Part shown: positions 8,121 through 17,477 of the stretch, in pieces
Numbering within the stretch: position 1 is the stretch's first letter
Layout: each line of letters begins with the position of its first letter
DNA from: Bacteroidota bacterium
Lineage (GTDB): Bacteria > Bacteroidota > Bacteroidia > Chitinophagales > Chitinophagaceae
Assembly (NCBI GenBank): GCA_025352905.1
Contig: JANXRX010000187.1
Coordinates: 1-32,038 of the forward strand
Direction of reading: 5' to 3'
DNA length: 32,038 nucleotides
The notes under the pieces: model-generated
The model's database searches: none
Told to the model about the DNA's origin: nothing
What the model saw: only the letters and a program-made list of their open reading frames with translations
Translations under genes and position numbers: made by a program

Positions 8121-9302
8121 ATGAGCAGTGCTACTGAATTGATCCACAGCATCCCGGTTGACCCGTTAACGGGTGCCATTTCTGTTCCGATCTACCAAAC
8201 CTCCACCTACGTGCAGGATGCACCGGGGGTAAACAAAGGATATGATTATGCCCGTTCCAACAACCCTACCCGTGGTGTTCTGGAACAACTGATCGCAGAA
8301 CTCGAAAAAGGGGAAATGGGTATTGCCTTTGGCAGCGGGCTCGCGGCGATCGATGCGGTGGTAAAACTGCTGAAATCGGGCGATGAGATATTGGCGGTAG
8401 ATGATATCTATGGCGGGGCCTTCCGCTTATTCGGCAGCATCTATGAAAAGTTCGGGATAACCGTTACGTATACCGACACATCAAATATTGAAAATGTGTT
8501 CAATGCACTCAGCTCCAATACAAAACTTATCTGGCTCGAATCGCCTACCAATCCTACTTTAAAGATCTCTGATATTGAAGCCATCGCCAGGATCGCAAAA
8601 GCGCAGGGATGCTTGTTATGTGTTGACAATACTTTTGCCTCACCCGTATTACAGCAACCGATCGCTTTGGGGGCGGATATTGTGGTACACAGTGCAACCA
8701 AATACCTGGGCGGACACAGCGACCTGATAGCCGGGCTGGTGGTAACAAAAACAAAGGAACTGGGTGAAAAGATTAAATATATTCAAAACGCCTGCGGGGC
8801 CATACTGGCGCCGTTCGACAGCTGGCTGGTGATCCGTGGGATTGAAACACTGCATCTCAGGATAAAACAACATTGTGCCTCTGCCCTGGAAGTAGCCAGG
8901 TTCCTGGAAACACACCCGGCGGTAGAAAAAGTATTTTATCCCGGCCTGGCCACACATCCTAATCATACTGTTGCTAAAAAACAATCCAAAGGCTTTGGCG
9001 GGATCGTATCTTTTACCCTGAAAAATGATTCGGAAGAAGCGGCGGTTCAATTAGTTACTCAAACGAGGCTATTCAAATTAGCAGAAAGCCTGGGGGGTAT
9101 TAAAAGCCTTGTGTCGCACCCGGCTAATATGACGCATAAATCCATTCCCGCTGCAAAAAGAAGGGCCGCGGGTGTTGCCGATAGCCTGATCCGGTTATCA
9201 GTAGGACTGGAAGATGCTGAAGACCTGGTGGCCGATCTTGAGCAGGCTTTTGAAAAAGCAACGGGTGCAAAAAGCAAGCAATCAACCGTATTATCATATT
9301 AA
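8121..9302 (+). CDS. Trans-sulfuration PLP enzyme (cystathionine gamma-synthase / beta-lyase family)
   Basis: Fold-type I Cys/Met metabolism PLP enzyme, 393 residues. Motifs: PIYQTSTY (24-30), YARSNNPTR (43-51, cofactor-phosphate Tyr/Arg), FGSGLAA (70-76), DDIYGG (94-99), VDNTFASP (168-175), the PLP Schiff-base lysine K194 in HSATKYLGGHSD, and SLGGIKSLVSHP near the C-terminus. Family members make cystathionine from acylated homoserine and cysteine, cleave it, or act as gamma-lyases; sequence alone does not separate these, so no symbol is assigned. It is the first gene after the SAM-I riboswitch, which points to methionine biosynthesis. A 217-bp gap containing a Cys-rich leader peptide separates it from metY. 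Confidence 0.88.
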   Translation: MSSATELIHSIPVDPLTGAISVPIYQTSTYVQDAPGVNKGYDYARSNNPTRGVLEQLIAELEKGEMGIAFGSGLAAIDAVVKLLKSGDEILAVDDIYGGAFRLFGSIYEKFGITVTYTDTSNIENVFNALSSNTKLIWLESPTNPTLKISDIEAIARIAKAQGCLLCVDNTFASPVLQQPIALGADIVVHSATKYLGGHSDLIAGLVVTKTKELGEKIKYIQNACGAILAPFDSWLVIRGIETLHLRIKQHCASALEVARFLETHPAVEKVFYPGLATHPNHTVAKKQSKGFGGIVSFTLKNDSEEAAVQLVTQTRLFKLAESLGGIKSLVSHPANMTHKSIPAAKRRAAGVADSLIRLSVGLEDAEDLVADLEQAFEKATGAKSKQSTVLSY

Positions 9303-9310
9303 AATAAAAA

Positions 9311-9341
9311 TTGGTAACACAACGAAAGTCTATTAGTTTTA
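9311..9341 (+). promoter_or_regulatory. Candidate internal promoter before the Cys leader peptide
   Basis: TTG at 9311-9313 and TAGTTTTA at 9334-9341, spaced by 20 bp, approximate the Bacteroidota -33/-7 promoter; the last base of the -7 element is A instead of G. Transcription would start a few bases before the leader-peptide ATG at 9353. The metY-metX-hom unit could thus be expressed independently of the SAM riboswitch. Confidence 0.4.
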
Positions 9342-9352
9342 TAGGATAAAAT

Positions 9353-9436
9353 ATGCGAACAACCTGCAACACATATCATCACCTGCTTCTGTCAGCAGAA
9401 AGCTGTTGTTGCGGTATAAGTTATTATATGCCATAA
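9353..9436 (+). CDS. Cys-rich leader peptide upstream of metY
   Basis: A 27-codon frame (ATG at 9353, TAA at 9434) reads MRTTCNTYHHLLLSAESCCC then GISYYMP. Three consecutive Cys codons (TGT TGT TGC, 9404-9412) follow an earlier Cys5. Cysteine is rare, so CCC in a 27-residue peptide just before a sulfhydrylase gene is the hallmark of a ribosome-mediated attenuator: a ribosome starved of Cys-tRNA would stall there. The outer arm of a hairpin (9413-9453) starts right after the Cys codons, and the TAA lies in the loop of its inner stem. A candidate promoter sits immediately upstream. The peptide itself probably has no function after synthesis. Alternative: a chance frame, which the position and composition make less likely. 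Confidence 0.65.
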   Translation: MRTTCNTYHHLLLSAESCCCGISYYMP

Positions 9437-9453
9437 GGCATATACTGTTATCC
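9413..9453 (+). promoter_or_regulatory. Hairpin overlapping the Cys leader peptide (putative attenuator)
   Basis: Inner stem TATATGCC (9425-9432) pairs perfectly with GGCATATA (9437-9444) around loop ATAA. An outer stem pairs GGTATAA (9413-9419, one bulged T) with TTATCC (9448-9453). The outer 5' arm begins at the first base after the Cys codons, so a ribosome paused on them would cover it and change the fold. A second hairpin, TTCTG-TCAG-CAGAA (9387-9400), lies inside the peptide frame and could be the alternative partner. No long T-tract follows, so control by translation or Rho is as plausible as intrinsic termination. Confidence 0.5.
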
Positions 9454-9480
9454 TCCAAACCATAGGCCCCCTTTATTTAA

Positions 9481-10833
<1,353 letters not shown>

Positions 10834-10845
10834 ACCGCAGGTAAA

Positions 10846-11856
10846 GTGACGAAAATATTTCAGTACAGCGAGCCATTCCTGCTTGAATCGGGTATCCGTT
10901 TACCAGGATTTCATTTAGCATACACTGTGTATGGTGAACTGAATGAGCAGAAGAATAATGCGGCGTGGATTTTTCATGCATTGACCGCTAATAGTAATGC
11001 AGTAGAATGGTGGCCCGGACTGGTAGGTGAAAACACTTTCTTTGACCCTGCAAAATATTTCATCGTTTGTGCGAATATGCCGGGCAGTTGTTATGGCAGC
11101 CTTGGCCCGTTTGATGCGGATCCGCTTTCGGCCGAAACGTATTACCATCATTTCCCGGTTTTTACAACAAGGGATATGGTACGCGCTTACCGGCATTTGC
11201 AGGCGTTTTTAGGAATAGAACATATCCATATCGGGATAGGCGGTTCTATGGGCGGGCAGCAATTGCTCGAATGGGCAGTGGAAGATCCTTCCGTTTTTGA
11301 ATACATCATTCCGCTGGCCACCAATGCGTTTCATTCTCCCTGGGGAATTGCTTTCAATGCCACACAAAGACATTGTATCGAAAAAGATCTTAGCTGGAAA
11401 GAAAAAGACGAGCGGGCCGGTCTGGAAGGGATGTCATTGGCCCGGGAGATCGCGCTGCTTTCCTACCGTAATTACCATACCTACCTGCTAAACCAGTCGG
11501 AAACCGATATTGAAAAAACGGGCGCGTATAAAACGGAAACCTATCAGCAATACCAGGGGCATAAGCTGGCAGCCAGGTTCAATGCATTCAGTTATTTTTT
11601 TCTGAGCAGGGCTATGGACGCACATCATATAGGCAGGGGCCGCGGGTCGGCCATCAGCGCATTAGAGCGGATCACGGCCAAAACACTGGTATTGAGCATC
11701 AGTTCCGATCTGTTGTTCCCCGTTGAAGAACAGGTATTCCTGGCAACGCATATTAAAAACGCTGTGCATACCATCATTGATTCAGATTATGGTCATGATG
11801 GTTTTTTACTTGAGTTTACACAGATCGAAAAAGCGATCAGGCTATTTATTTCTTAA
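10846..11856 (+). CDS. metX: Homoserine O-acetyltransferase
   Basis: Alpha/beta-hydrolase-fold enzyme that transfers acetyl from acetyl-CoA to homoserine, giving O-acetylhomoserine for MetY. 336 residues from a GTG start at 10846, 12 bp after the metY stop. Family motifs: LTANSNA (46-52), CANMPGSCYGSLGP (75-88), nucleophile elbow GGSMGGQQ with catalytic S134, then D288 in SSDLLFP and H317 in GHDGFL completing the Ser-Asp-His triad. Slightly shorter than many MetX proteins but with all catalytic parts. Substrate preference (acetyl versus succinyl) is inferred from the MetX-type motif set and the adjacent metY. Confidence 0.94.
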   Translation: MTKIFQYSEPFLLESGIRLPGFHLAYTVYGELNEQKNNAAWIFHALTANSNAVEWWPGLVGENTFFDPAKYFIVCANMPGSCYGSLGPFDADPLSAETYYHHFPVFTTRDMVRAYRHLQAFLGIEHIHIGIGGSMGGQQLLEWAVEDPSVFEYIIPLATNAFHSPWGIAFNATQRHCIEKDLSWKEKDERAGLEGMSLAREIALLSYRNYHTYLLNQSETDIEKTGAYKTETYQQYQGHKLAARFNAFSYFFLSRAMDAHHIGRGRGSAISALERITAKTLVLSISSDLLFPVEEQVFLATHIKNAVHTIIDSDYGHDGFLLEFTQIEKAIRLFIS

Positions 11857-11866
11857 AAGAATTATC

Positions 11867-13123
11867 ATGGAAACACACAAACAGTTAACAATAGGTTTAT
11901 TTGGTTTTGGCGTAGTAGGCGAAGGTCTATACAAGGTTTTACAACAGACCCCGTCGCTCAAAGCCTCCATCAAAAAGATCTGTATCAAAAATCCGGGGAA
12001 GAAAAGAGATGCCCCTGCGTCTTTATTTACAACCGATAAGGATGAATTACTGTTTGATGAAGAGATTAATGTGATTGTTGAAGTGATAGATGATGCCAAT
12101 GCGGCTTTTACGATCATATCAACCGCCCTGCGAAACGGAAAGGCCGTTGTGAGCGCCAGTAAAAAGATGATTGCCGAACATTTGCCGGAAATACTACAGT
12201 TACAGCGGGAAACCGGGTTGCCCTTCCTGTGCGAGTCTGCCGCCTGTGCTTCCATCCCTGTGATACGCAATCTCGAAGAATATTACGACAACGATCTTCT
12301 TCATTCGATCAAGGCGATCGTAAACGGGTCAACAAATTTTATCCTTACAAAAATGTTCGAGGATAAACTGGATTTTACTTCGGCATTATTGCTGGCCAAG
12401 CAACTGGGCTTTGCGGAAAGCGATTCCAAATTAGATGTGGAAGGATATGATGCCGTTAACAAGTGGACCATCCTGCTGAACCATGCATATGGTATTGTGG
12501 AACACCCTGATCATATTTTATTTACCGGGATACAGAATATCCAGTTGAGCGATGCGGTAGTTGCCAAAGAGAAAAATTTTGATATCAAGCTGATAGCGCA
12601 GGCAAAAAAACTGGGTAATGGTAAAGTGGCTGCTTTTGTTCTGCCCCAGTTCATAAAACTGGATGAGCCGCTTTCCTTTGTAAAAAATGAGTACAATGGC
12701 GTAGTGATCGAAAGTGGTTTTGCCGATAAACAATTCTTTTATGGCAAGGGCGCAGGCAGTTTCCCTACCGCCTCCGCGGTATTAAGTGATATTTCAGCAT
12801 TGCGGTATAATTACCGTTATGAATACAAAAAATTGTATCACCACCAGCCGCATCAACTCACAGACGATTATTACCTGAAAGTATACCTGAGTTTTGATGA
12901 CTGGAAATACATACCACGCGAAAAATTTGAATGGATAGAAGAATGGCACGCAGATGCCGAAAGAAAATACCTGGTAGGCGTTCTGCATGTCCGCAACCTA
13001 ACAGAAGCCACCTGGTGGAAAGAGAATAATACTTCTCTCATCCTCACCACGGAGCCCATTATCGACAACCTCGATATCATTAACCTGAAGAAAAGGAGTC
13101 TTGAGCTGGCGGGGATTGTATAA
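11867..13123 (+). CDS. hom: Homoserine dehydrogenase
   Basis: NAD(P)-dependent reduction of aspartate semialdehyde to homoserine, feeding MetX and threonine synthesis. 418 residues from the ATG at 11867, 10 bp after the metX stop; the frame is open further upstream, but that extension overlaps metX and encodes no conserved sequence. Motifs: GFGVVG (13-18) nucleotide-binding loop, SASKKM with K99/K100, NGSTNFILTKM (153-163), and AESDSKLDVEGYDAVNKWTI-type catalytic segment with E184, D195 and K199. No fused aspartokinase domain. The C-terminal ~110 residues are not an obvious ACT domain. It is the last gene of the metY-metX-hom cluster, with short spacers indicating one transcript. Confidence 0.93.
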   Translation: METHKQLTIGLFGFGVVGEGLYKVLQQTPSLKASIKKICIKNPGKKRDAPASLFTTDKDELLFDEEINVIVEVIDDANAAFTIISTALRNGKAVVSASKKMIAEHLPEILQLQRETGLPFLCESAACASIPVIRNLEEYYDNDLLHSIKAIVNGSTNFILTKMFEDKLDFTSALLLAKQLGFAESDSKLDVEGYDAVNKWTILLNHAYGIVEHPDHILFTGIQNIQLSDAVVAKEKNFDIKLIAQAKKLGNGKVAAFVLPQFIKLDEPLSFVKNEYNGVVIESGFADKQFFYGKGAGSFPTASAVLSDISALRYNYRYEYKKLYHHQPHQLTDDYYLKVYLSFDDWKYIPREKFEWIEEWHADAERKYLVGVLHVRNLTEATWWKENNTSLILTTEPIIDNLDIINLKKRSLELAGIV

Positions 13124-13148
13124 AAGACCTACTGACTTAATAATCCAT

Positions 13149-13156
13149 TAGATTTG
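13149..13156 (+). promoter_or_regulatory. Bacteroidota -7 promoter element
   Basis: TAGATTTG matches TAnnTTTG exactly, 18 bp before the ATG of the PAP2 phosphatase. It implies a very short 5' leader. No TTG sits at the expected -33 spacing. It also indicates that the phosphatase is transcribed separately from the met operon. Confidence 0.45.
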
Positions 13157-13174
13157 CATAGCTTATTCCCTACT

Positions 13175-13798
13175 ATGCAATCCCTACACACCCGCAATTT
13201 CCGGATAGGTATTCTGATCAGTTTTTGTGCTGCACTGTACTTATTATTGTCGTGCTGGTTTATTGGCAGAGTAAGGTTTTTTCTTCTGCTGAACACAGAC
13301 GGCGGCCCCGTTGCAGATATGTTTTTCAGGTACTGGACCTATCTTGGCGACGGCATCGCATGGGTGATTGTAGTGATACTTGTTTTTATTTACCGGAAAC
13401 AATATTTGCCGATGATCTTTTCGGCGATCCTGGTCTCTACCCTGATCACGCAGGTGACAAAGAATTATATCTTCCCCAACGAACCCAGGCCCATGTTCGG
13501 ATTGATAGACAGCAACAAGATCCACACCGTTCGCGGCGTGGAGTTATATACGGTTAACAGTTTCCCATCCGGGCATACGGGTACTGCTTTCACTATTTTT
13601 TTGTTAGCCTGTTTATTGATAAGAAACCGTTGGGTAATACCGGCTGGGTTTTGTTATGCGCTGTTGGTAGGGTATTCGAGGATATACCTTGCAGAGCATT
13701 TTCCGCTGGATGTTGGCGCCGGCATCATAACCGGTATCCTAACGGTATTGTTATCAGTTGACATTCAAAAAAGATGGGCGCTGCGGCATAGAAAATGA
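13175..13798 (+). CDS. PAP2 family membrane phosphatase
   Basis: A 207-residue integral membrane protein with about five to six hydrophobic segments (near residues 10-30, 60-75, 78-95, 135-150, 155-170 and 180-195). The three PAP2 phosphatase motifs are present: K96 to R105-P106 (KNYIFPNEPRP), S132-G133-H134 in SFPSGHTG, and SRIYLAEHFPLD with R169 and catalytic H175. Such enzymes dephosphorylate lipids such as undecaprenyl pyrophosphate, phosphatidate or phosphatidylglycerophosphate on the outer face of the inner membrane; the substrate cannot be fixed from sequence. The ATG at 13175 is preferred to the TTG at 13154 because the latter lies inside the -7 element. A separate gene follows after 63 bp. 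Confidence 0.88.
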   Translation: MQSLHTRNFRIGILISFCAALYLLLSCWFIGRVRFFLLLNTDGGPVADMFFRYWTYLGDGIAWVIVVILVFIYRKQYLPMIFSAILVSTLITQVTKNYIFPNEPRPMFGLIDSNKIHTVRGVELYTVNSFPSGHTGTAFTIFLLACLLIRNRWVIPAGFCYALLVGYSRIYLAEHFPLDVGAGIITGILTVLLSVDIQKRWALRHRK

Positions 13799-13812
13799 TC
13801 CCGCCATTCGTA

Positions 13813-13830
13813 ATAAAAGCCCTCTTTTAT
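13813..13830 (+). terminator. Weak terminator-like hairpin
   Basis: ATAAAAG (13813-13819) and CTTTTAT (13824-13830) form a perfect 7-bp stem with loop CCCT, just after the PAP2 gene. The stem is AT-rich and no T-run follows, so termination would be weak. Confidence 0.25.
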
Positions 13831-13861
13831 CGTTTACTGTTCAACGAATAATATTTTTCTT

Positions 13862-15133
13862 ATGCCCCCCGTAAAAATTACTGTTTGTACCCTTTCCTGT
13901 ATTTTCCTGTTTTCTGCTCTTATGGCCCAGGACACGAGCCAGCAGGTGGTTCCCGGCAGAACTAACCACAAAGCACAACTAAGCAAACCCTATGTAATAT
14001 TGATCTCGGCGGATGGTTTCCGTGCCGACCTGGTTGATAAATACCATGCGGTTAACCTGGCCCGGTTACGAAAACAGGGTGTAGCGGCCAGCTATATGCT
14101 GCCTTCCTTCCCTTCGGTTACTTTTCCAAACCATTATTCCATCATTACCGGCCTCTATCCCGCCCATCATGGATTGGTAGATAATTCTTTCTACGATTCT
14201 GTACGGGATACTACCTATAGTATGGCCAATAAAAAACAGGTAACAGAAGCTTACTGGTATGGCGGTACCCCTTTATGGGTGCTGGCAGAAAAACAGTATA
14301 TGCTTTCGGCCAGTTTTTACTGGGTAGCTTCTGAAAGTAATATCCAGGATACAAAGCCTACGTATTACTATAACTACAATGATAAGATTCCCATTGATTC
14401 CCGCATACAAACCGTAAAGAACTGGCTGCAATTGCCGGAGAATAAGCGGCCGCATTTTATTACTTTTTATTTCCCGGAAGTTGACCATGCAGAACATATC
14501 TATGGCCCTGATTCAAAAGAAACAGCTGCGTCTGTGCATTTTGTGGATGAAAGTGTAGGCAGGCTGGTGGCCATGACAGACTCATTGCACCTGCCTGTTA
14601 ATTTCATCTTTGTTTCGGATCATGGAATGACAGCGGTGGATACCAAAAATACCCTGAAGCTACCCGCTGCGGTGGATACCACTAAATTCTATATTCCCCA
14701 GGGGGATGCCCTGGTGCACCTGTACGCGAAAGATAAAAAAGATGTAATGCCTACCTACCAGGCATTGCAGAAAGAGGCAAAGGATTTTGATGTGTACCTG
14801 GCGGAGGATATGCCCGCAAAATGGCACTATAGCCGGAAAGATGATCATTATAACCGCATAGGCGATATATTGCTGATACCCCATTTGCCAAAAGTGTTTA
14901 ACCTAAGCAGGCGCGCACCCTCTCTCGGCAAACATGGCTTTGATCCTGCACTCCGGGATATGCATGCAAGCTTTTATGCATGGGGGCCCGCATTTAAACA
15001 ACATCTGCAGATTAAAGGATTTGAGAACATACATGTATATCCATTGATTGCCACTATTCTCGGATTGACCTATTCCAAAAACATGATCGATGGGAAACCG
15101 GAGGTCCTGAAACCGGTTTTACAGAAAAAATAA
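13862..15133 (+). CDS. Secreted nucleotide pyrophosphatase/phosphodiesterase (alkaline phosphatase superfamily)
   Basis: A 423-residue exported metal-dependent phosphodiesterase of the NPP/ENPP type. Signal peptide at residues 1-22 (ending LMA before QDT). Metal and catalytic residues are visible: D51 in ISADGFR, nucleophile T87 in PSVTFPNHY, FPEVDHAEHIYGP with the D and H ligands, VSDHGM with D-H, and a late KHGFDP histidine. ENPP-type bacterial enzymes hydrolyse nucleotides or phosphodiesters in the periplasm. Downstream, after 16 bp, a small frame and a secreted hypothetical follow in the same direction. Confidence 0.9.
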   Translation: MPPVKITVCTLSCIFLFSALMAQDTSQQVVPGRTNHKAQLSKPYVILISADGFRADLVDKYHAVNLARLRKQGVAASYMLPSFPSVTFPNHYSIITGLYPAHHGLVDNSFYDSVRDTTYSMANKKQVTEAYWYGGTPLWVLAEKQYMLSASFYWVASESNIQDTKPTYYYNYNDKIPIDSRIQTVKNWLQLPENKRPHFITFYFPEVDHAEHIYGPDSKETAASVHFVDESVGRLVAMTDSLHLPVNFIFVSDHGMTAVDTKNTLKLPAAVDTTKFYIPQGDALVHLYAKDKKDVMPTYQALQKEAKDFDVYLAEDMPAKWHYSRKDDHYNRIGDILLIPHLPKVFNLSRRAPSLGKHGFDPALRDMHASFYAWGPAFKQHLQIKGFENIHVYPLIATILGLTYSKNMIDGKPEVLKPVLQKK

Positions 15134-15149
15134 AAAACAGGGCCACTCT

Positions 15150-15290
15150 ATGAAAAAGCTATACGCAAACGATAGGAAATACGCTAAACCCGGAGAAAAA
15201 AAGTATTATATTGGACCACCCGATTTGCTTGACCGGCCCTTCCCTCCAGAGCCTGCCTGCATTTCAATGCATAGAAAAGAAGCCTTTTAA
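15150..15290 (+). CDS. Possible 46-residue small protein coupled to the next gene
   Basis: ATG at 15150 opens 46 codons ending in TAA at 15288-15290, and the last A of the stop is the first base of the next start codon (TAATG). The peptide begins MKKLYANDRKYAKPGEKKYY and ends ACISMHRKEAF. It is basic at the N-terminus and Pro-rich in the middle, with one Cys and no signal peptide or membrane segment. The one-base stop/start overlap suggests translational coupling to the secreted protein at 15290. No family is recognised. It could be a chance frame in a 156-bp gap. Confidence 0.4.
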   Translation: MKKLYANDRKYAKPGEKKYYIGPPDLLDRPFPPEPACISMHRKEAF

Positions 15291-15919
15291 TGAAAGCAAT
15301 ACGAAAAGTTATCTGTCCCTTTTTATTCATGTCCTTTTCGGTATGTACCGGTATTGCCCAAAGCCCATTATATAAACTGCCTTACGATATCAATATCGGT
15401 GTTACTAAAAACCAGGAAATAGAAGGAAAGGGAGTTTGTGTTGCGAAGATAAAAAAATCCGACTCCAGCTTTAAATGTGCCCGGTATAATATGGGCGATA
15501 AATTTTACGCGTATTCAAATGTTGATGAGGTAGTCACTAAAATAAGTTTTCTATCGGTTTCACACCATGTATTGCCGCAAAACTGGTTGGCCCTTGGCCT
15601 GCGGCTGGCTTCCAGTTACCGGTACAGGAAGATCAAGACCACCAATGAATTGAATCCAAAGACACAGGAAAACGAAGGAGGTAATTCCCAAAAAGAATTT
15701 ATTGATATCATTACCGCCAACGGCGCAACCAACATCACCAGAAACCTGAGTTATTCCAGCGATTACCAGATAGGCGAAGTGATCTCCTTTGTGATCGGCA
15801 AACTTCATTATGATGCAGAGTTCATTAAATGGGTCAAACCCAAATGGTGCGAAAACTGCCCAACGTATACGGATTATGATAATGGACTCGTGTCTATTGA
15901 GGTCATTGAGTCTTATTAA
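15290..15919 (+). CDS. Secreted hypothetical protein
   Basis: A 209-residue protein with a clear signal peptide (residues 1-23, ending GIA before QSP). The mature part is mixed alpha/beta in appearance and contains four Cys (two early in GVCVAKI and FKCARY, two in WCENC near residue 186). The WCENC pair resembles a thiol or metal motif, but no thioredoxin context is present. No family recognised. It overlaps the small frame upstream by one base and is convergent with the M28 peptidase gene, with a terminator hairpin between. Confidence 0.7.
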   Translation: MKAIRKVICPFLFMSFSVCTGIAQSPLYKLPYDINIGVTKNQEIEGKGVCVAKIKKSDSSFKCARYNMGDKFYAYSNVDEVVTKISFLSVSHHVLPQNWLALGLRLASSYRYRKIKTTNELNPKTQENEGGNSQKEFIDIITANGATNITRNLSYSSDYQIGEVISFVIGKLHYDAEFIKWVKPKWCENCPTYTDYDNGLVSIEVIESY

Positions 15920-15928
15920 AAAGAATAA

Positions 15929-15961
15929 CGGATGACAGAAAACAATTCATGCTGTCATCTG
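15929..15961. terminator. Bidirectional terminator-like hairpin
   Basis: CGGATGACAG (15929-15938) pairs with CTGTCATCTG (15952-15961) over 10 bp including one G-T pair. It lies in the 46-bp gap between convergent stop codons (15919 and 15966), the expected place for a shared terminator. No strong T-run on either side. Confidence 0.5.
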
Positions 15962-15965
15962 TCAT

Positions 15966-17429
15966 CTAATCCTTCCACCGCCACTCCCCTGCGATCTGCA
16001 ATGGCTCCTTCAAATTATTCTTTAACAGGAAAGCCCGTGTTTCGGTATCCGTAAAATGTTTGGCGCTGATCTCTTTTGCATCAGCAATACCATACAGCAA
16101 CATTGCGCTAAAACGAACAGTGTTTTTCAATCCCCGCTCATCCACCAGTTTAAAATTATCACAGTCGGCATGATAGCATGGCCCTGCATTATTTGGTAAA
16201 CCACCACCCATTCCGCCGCCGGTAGGAACTCCATACAGCATAAAAGGCTGGTGATCGCTATGCAAACCGGCGCCACTGCGGAACGTATTCTTAAAACTGG
16301 TATCAAGGTTATTAGCAATAGCGCCGATCGACTGGAACAATTCCTTACTTTCTTCAGCCGTACTGGAATATCCTTTCGGGTCATTGGTCATATCGTAGTT
16401 GAGCATATAACGAAGCTGATCGATATGTTTTTCTTTTACAGCAAGATCCACATAGGCTTTGGATCCCAGCAGGCCCTCTTCCTCGCCCATGAACAGCACA
16501 AATTCTACGGTTCTTTCAGGTTGAAGTTTTAATACTTTAAAAGTCCGTGCAATATCCAGTACCGCGAAAGAGCCGATACCATTGTCAATGGCACCGGTTG
16601 CAAGGTCCCAGCTATCTAAATGCCCGCCTATCACCACTTTCTCATCCGGAAGTTTTTTACCTTTGATAGAAGCAACCACGTTCCTGGCTTTGATCAGGCC
16701 TGAGAAATTGGTCATGGTAATATGACTGTATAATTTCCCTGCTGTCAATTGTTCTTTTAACTGCAGGCCATCTTCCCTGCCAATGCAAACGGCCGGAATT
16801 GGTATGAGTTTACCCGTTACCGATGCAGTACCTGTTAACAGGATACCACCCGGCGGTGTATTAATGATGATGATCCCTTTTGCCCCGTATTTGGTAGCGA
16901 TCGCTGTTTTTTCGGATCTGTGTAAAGTCTTTGTACCCGGTTTGGAACCAGGCAGAACACCCAGGAACACAAGGGCGATCTTACCTTTCACTTTATCATT
17001 GCTTACTGCATAATCTTCTTCCAGGCCGTTACCCATATCCACTACTTCCAGCATTACATCTGCTTTCACAGGTGAGTGGGCAAGGGTAACTGCTTTGATG
17101 GGTTGCTGTTTATTTTCTTCGCCTATTGATACCGACAGTTTTCCACGGCTCCAGCTTTCCACTTCAAAAGGCTGGTAATGCACATTGGTATAACCGTAGG
17201 AAGTCAGAAGATTGAAAGCATATTCTTCTGCCTTCTTTCCATTGGCAGATCCGGTTAAGCGGTGGCCAATGGTTTCGGTAGCAGTTTTAAGGGTGCTATA
17301 GGCTTTAGAATTTGTCAACACTTCCTGGTTGATATTACTAAAAACCGTGTTCCATTCCCGCTTTGCCTGTGCCATACTCATGGCGGCGCAGAAAATAAGG
17401 ATCCCTAAAAGCAGTGTTTGTTTTTTCAT
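15966..17429 (-). CDS. Secreted M28 family peptidase with PA domain (carboxypeptidase Q-like)
   Basis: A 487-residue exported zinc exopeptidase. Signal peptide 1-20 (ending SMA before QAK). A protease-associated (PA) insert spans roughly 110-240 (KGKIALVFLG, TKYGAKGIIIIN, IPAVCIGREDG). The catalytic M28 domain follows with H270 and D272 in GGHLDSWD, D282 in GAIDNGIGS, E316/E317 in MGEEEGLLGS, D346 in NYDMTND and a late YHADCDNF histidine. The PA-M28 order and the HLDSWD / GEEEGL motifs are those of carboxypeptidase Q-type dipeptidases. It lies 48 bp downstream of a small secreted protein gene on the same strand, probably cotranscribed. A second M28 enzyme is at 1331-2686 with a different domain layout. 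Confidence 0.9.
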   Translation of the reverse strand: MKKQTLLLGILIFCAAMSMAQAKREWNTVFSNINQEVLTNSKAYSTLKTATETIGHRLTGSANGKKAEEYAFNLLTSYGYTNVHYQPFEVESWSRGKLSVSIGEENKQQPIKAVTLAHSPVKADVMLEVVDMGNGLEEDYAVSNDKVKGKIALVFLGVLPGSKPGTKTLHRSEKTAIATKYGAKGIIIINTPPGGILLTGTASVTGKLIPIPAVCIGREDGLQLKEQLTAGKLYSHITMTNFSGLIKARNVVASIKGKKLPDEKVVIGGHLDSWDLATGAIDNGIGSFAVLDIARTFKVLKLQPERTVEFVLFMGEEEGLLGSKAYVDLAVKEKHIDQLRYMLNYDMTNDPKGYSSTAEESKELFQSIGAIANNLDTSFKNTFRSGAGLHSDHQPFMLYGVPTGGGMGGGLPNNAGPCYHADCDNFKLVDERGLKNTVRFSAMLLYGIADAKEISAKHFTDTETRAFLLKNNLKEPLQIAGEWRWKD

Positions 17430-17477
17430 GAAGATTCTTTAGATAAGAAAACGGAAAATAAGGATAAAATCGCGGTT

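Noticed and set aside
11723-11866. N-terminal extension of homoserine dehydrogenase
   Set aside because: It overlaps metX, encodes no conserved sequence, and the GFGVVG motif sits correctly behind the ATG at 11867.
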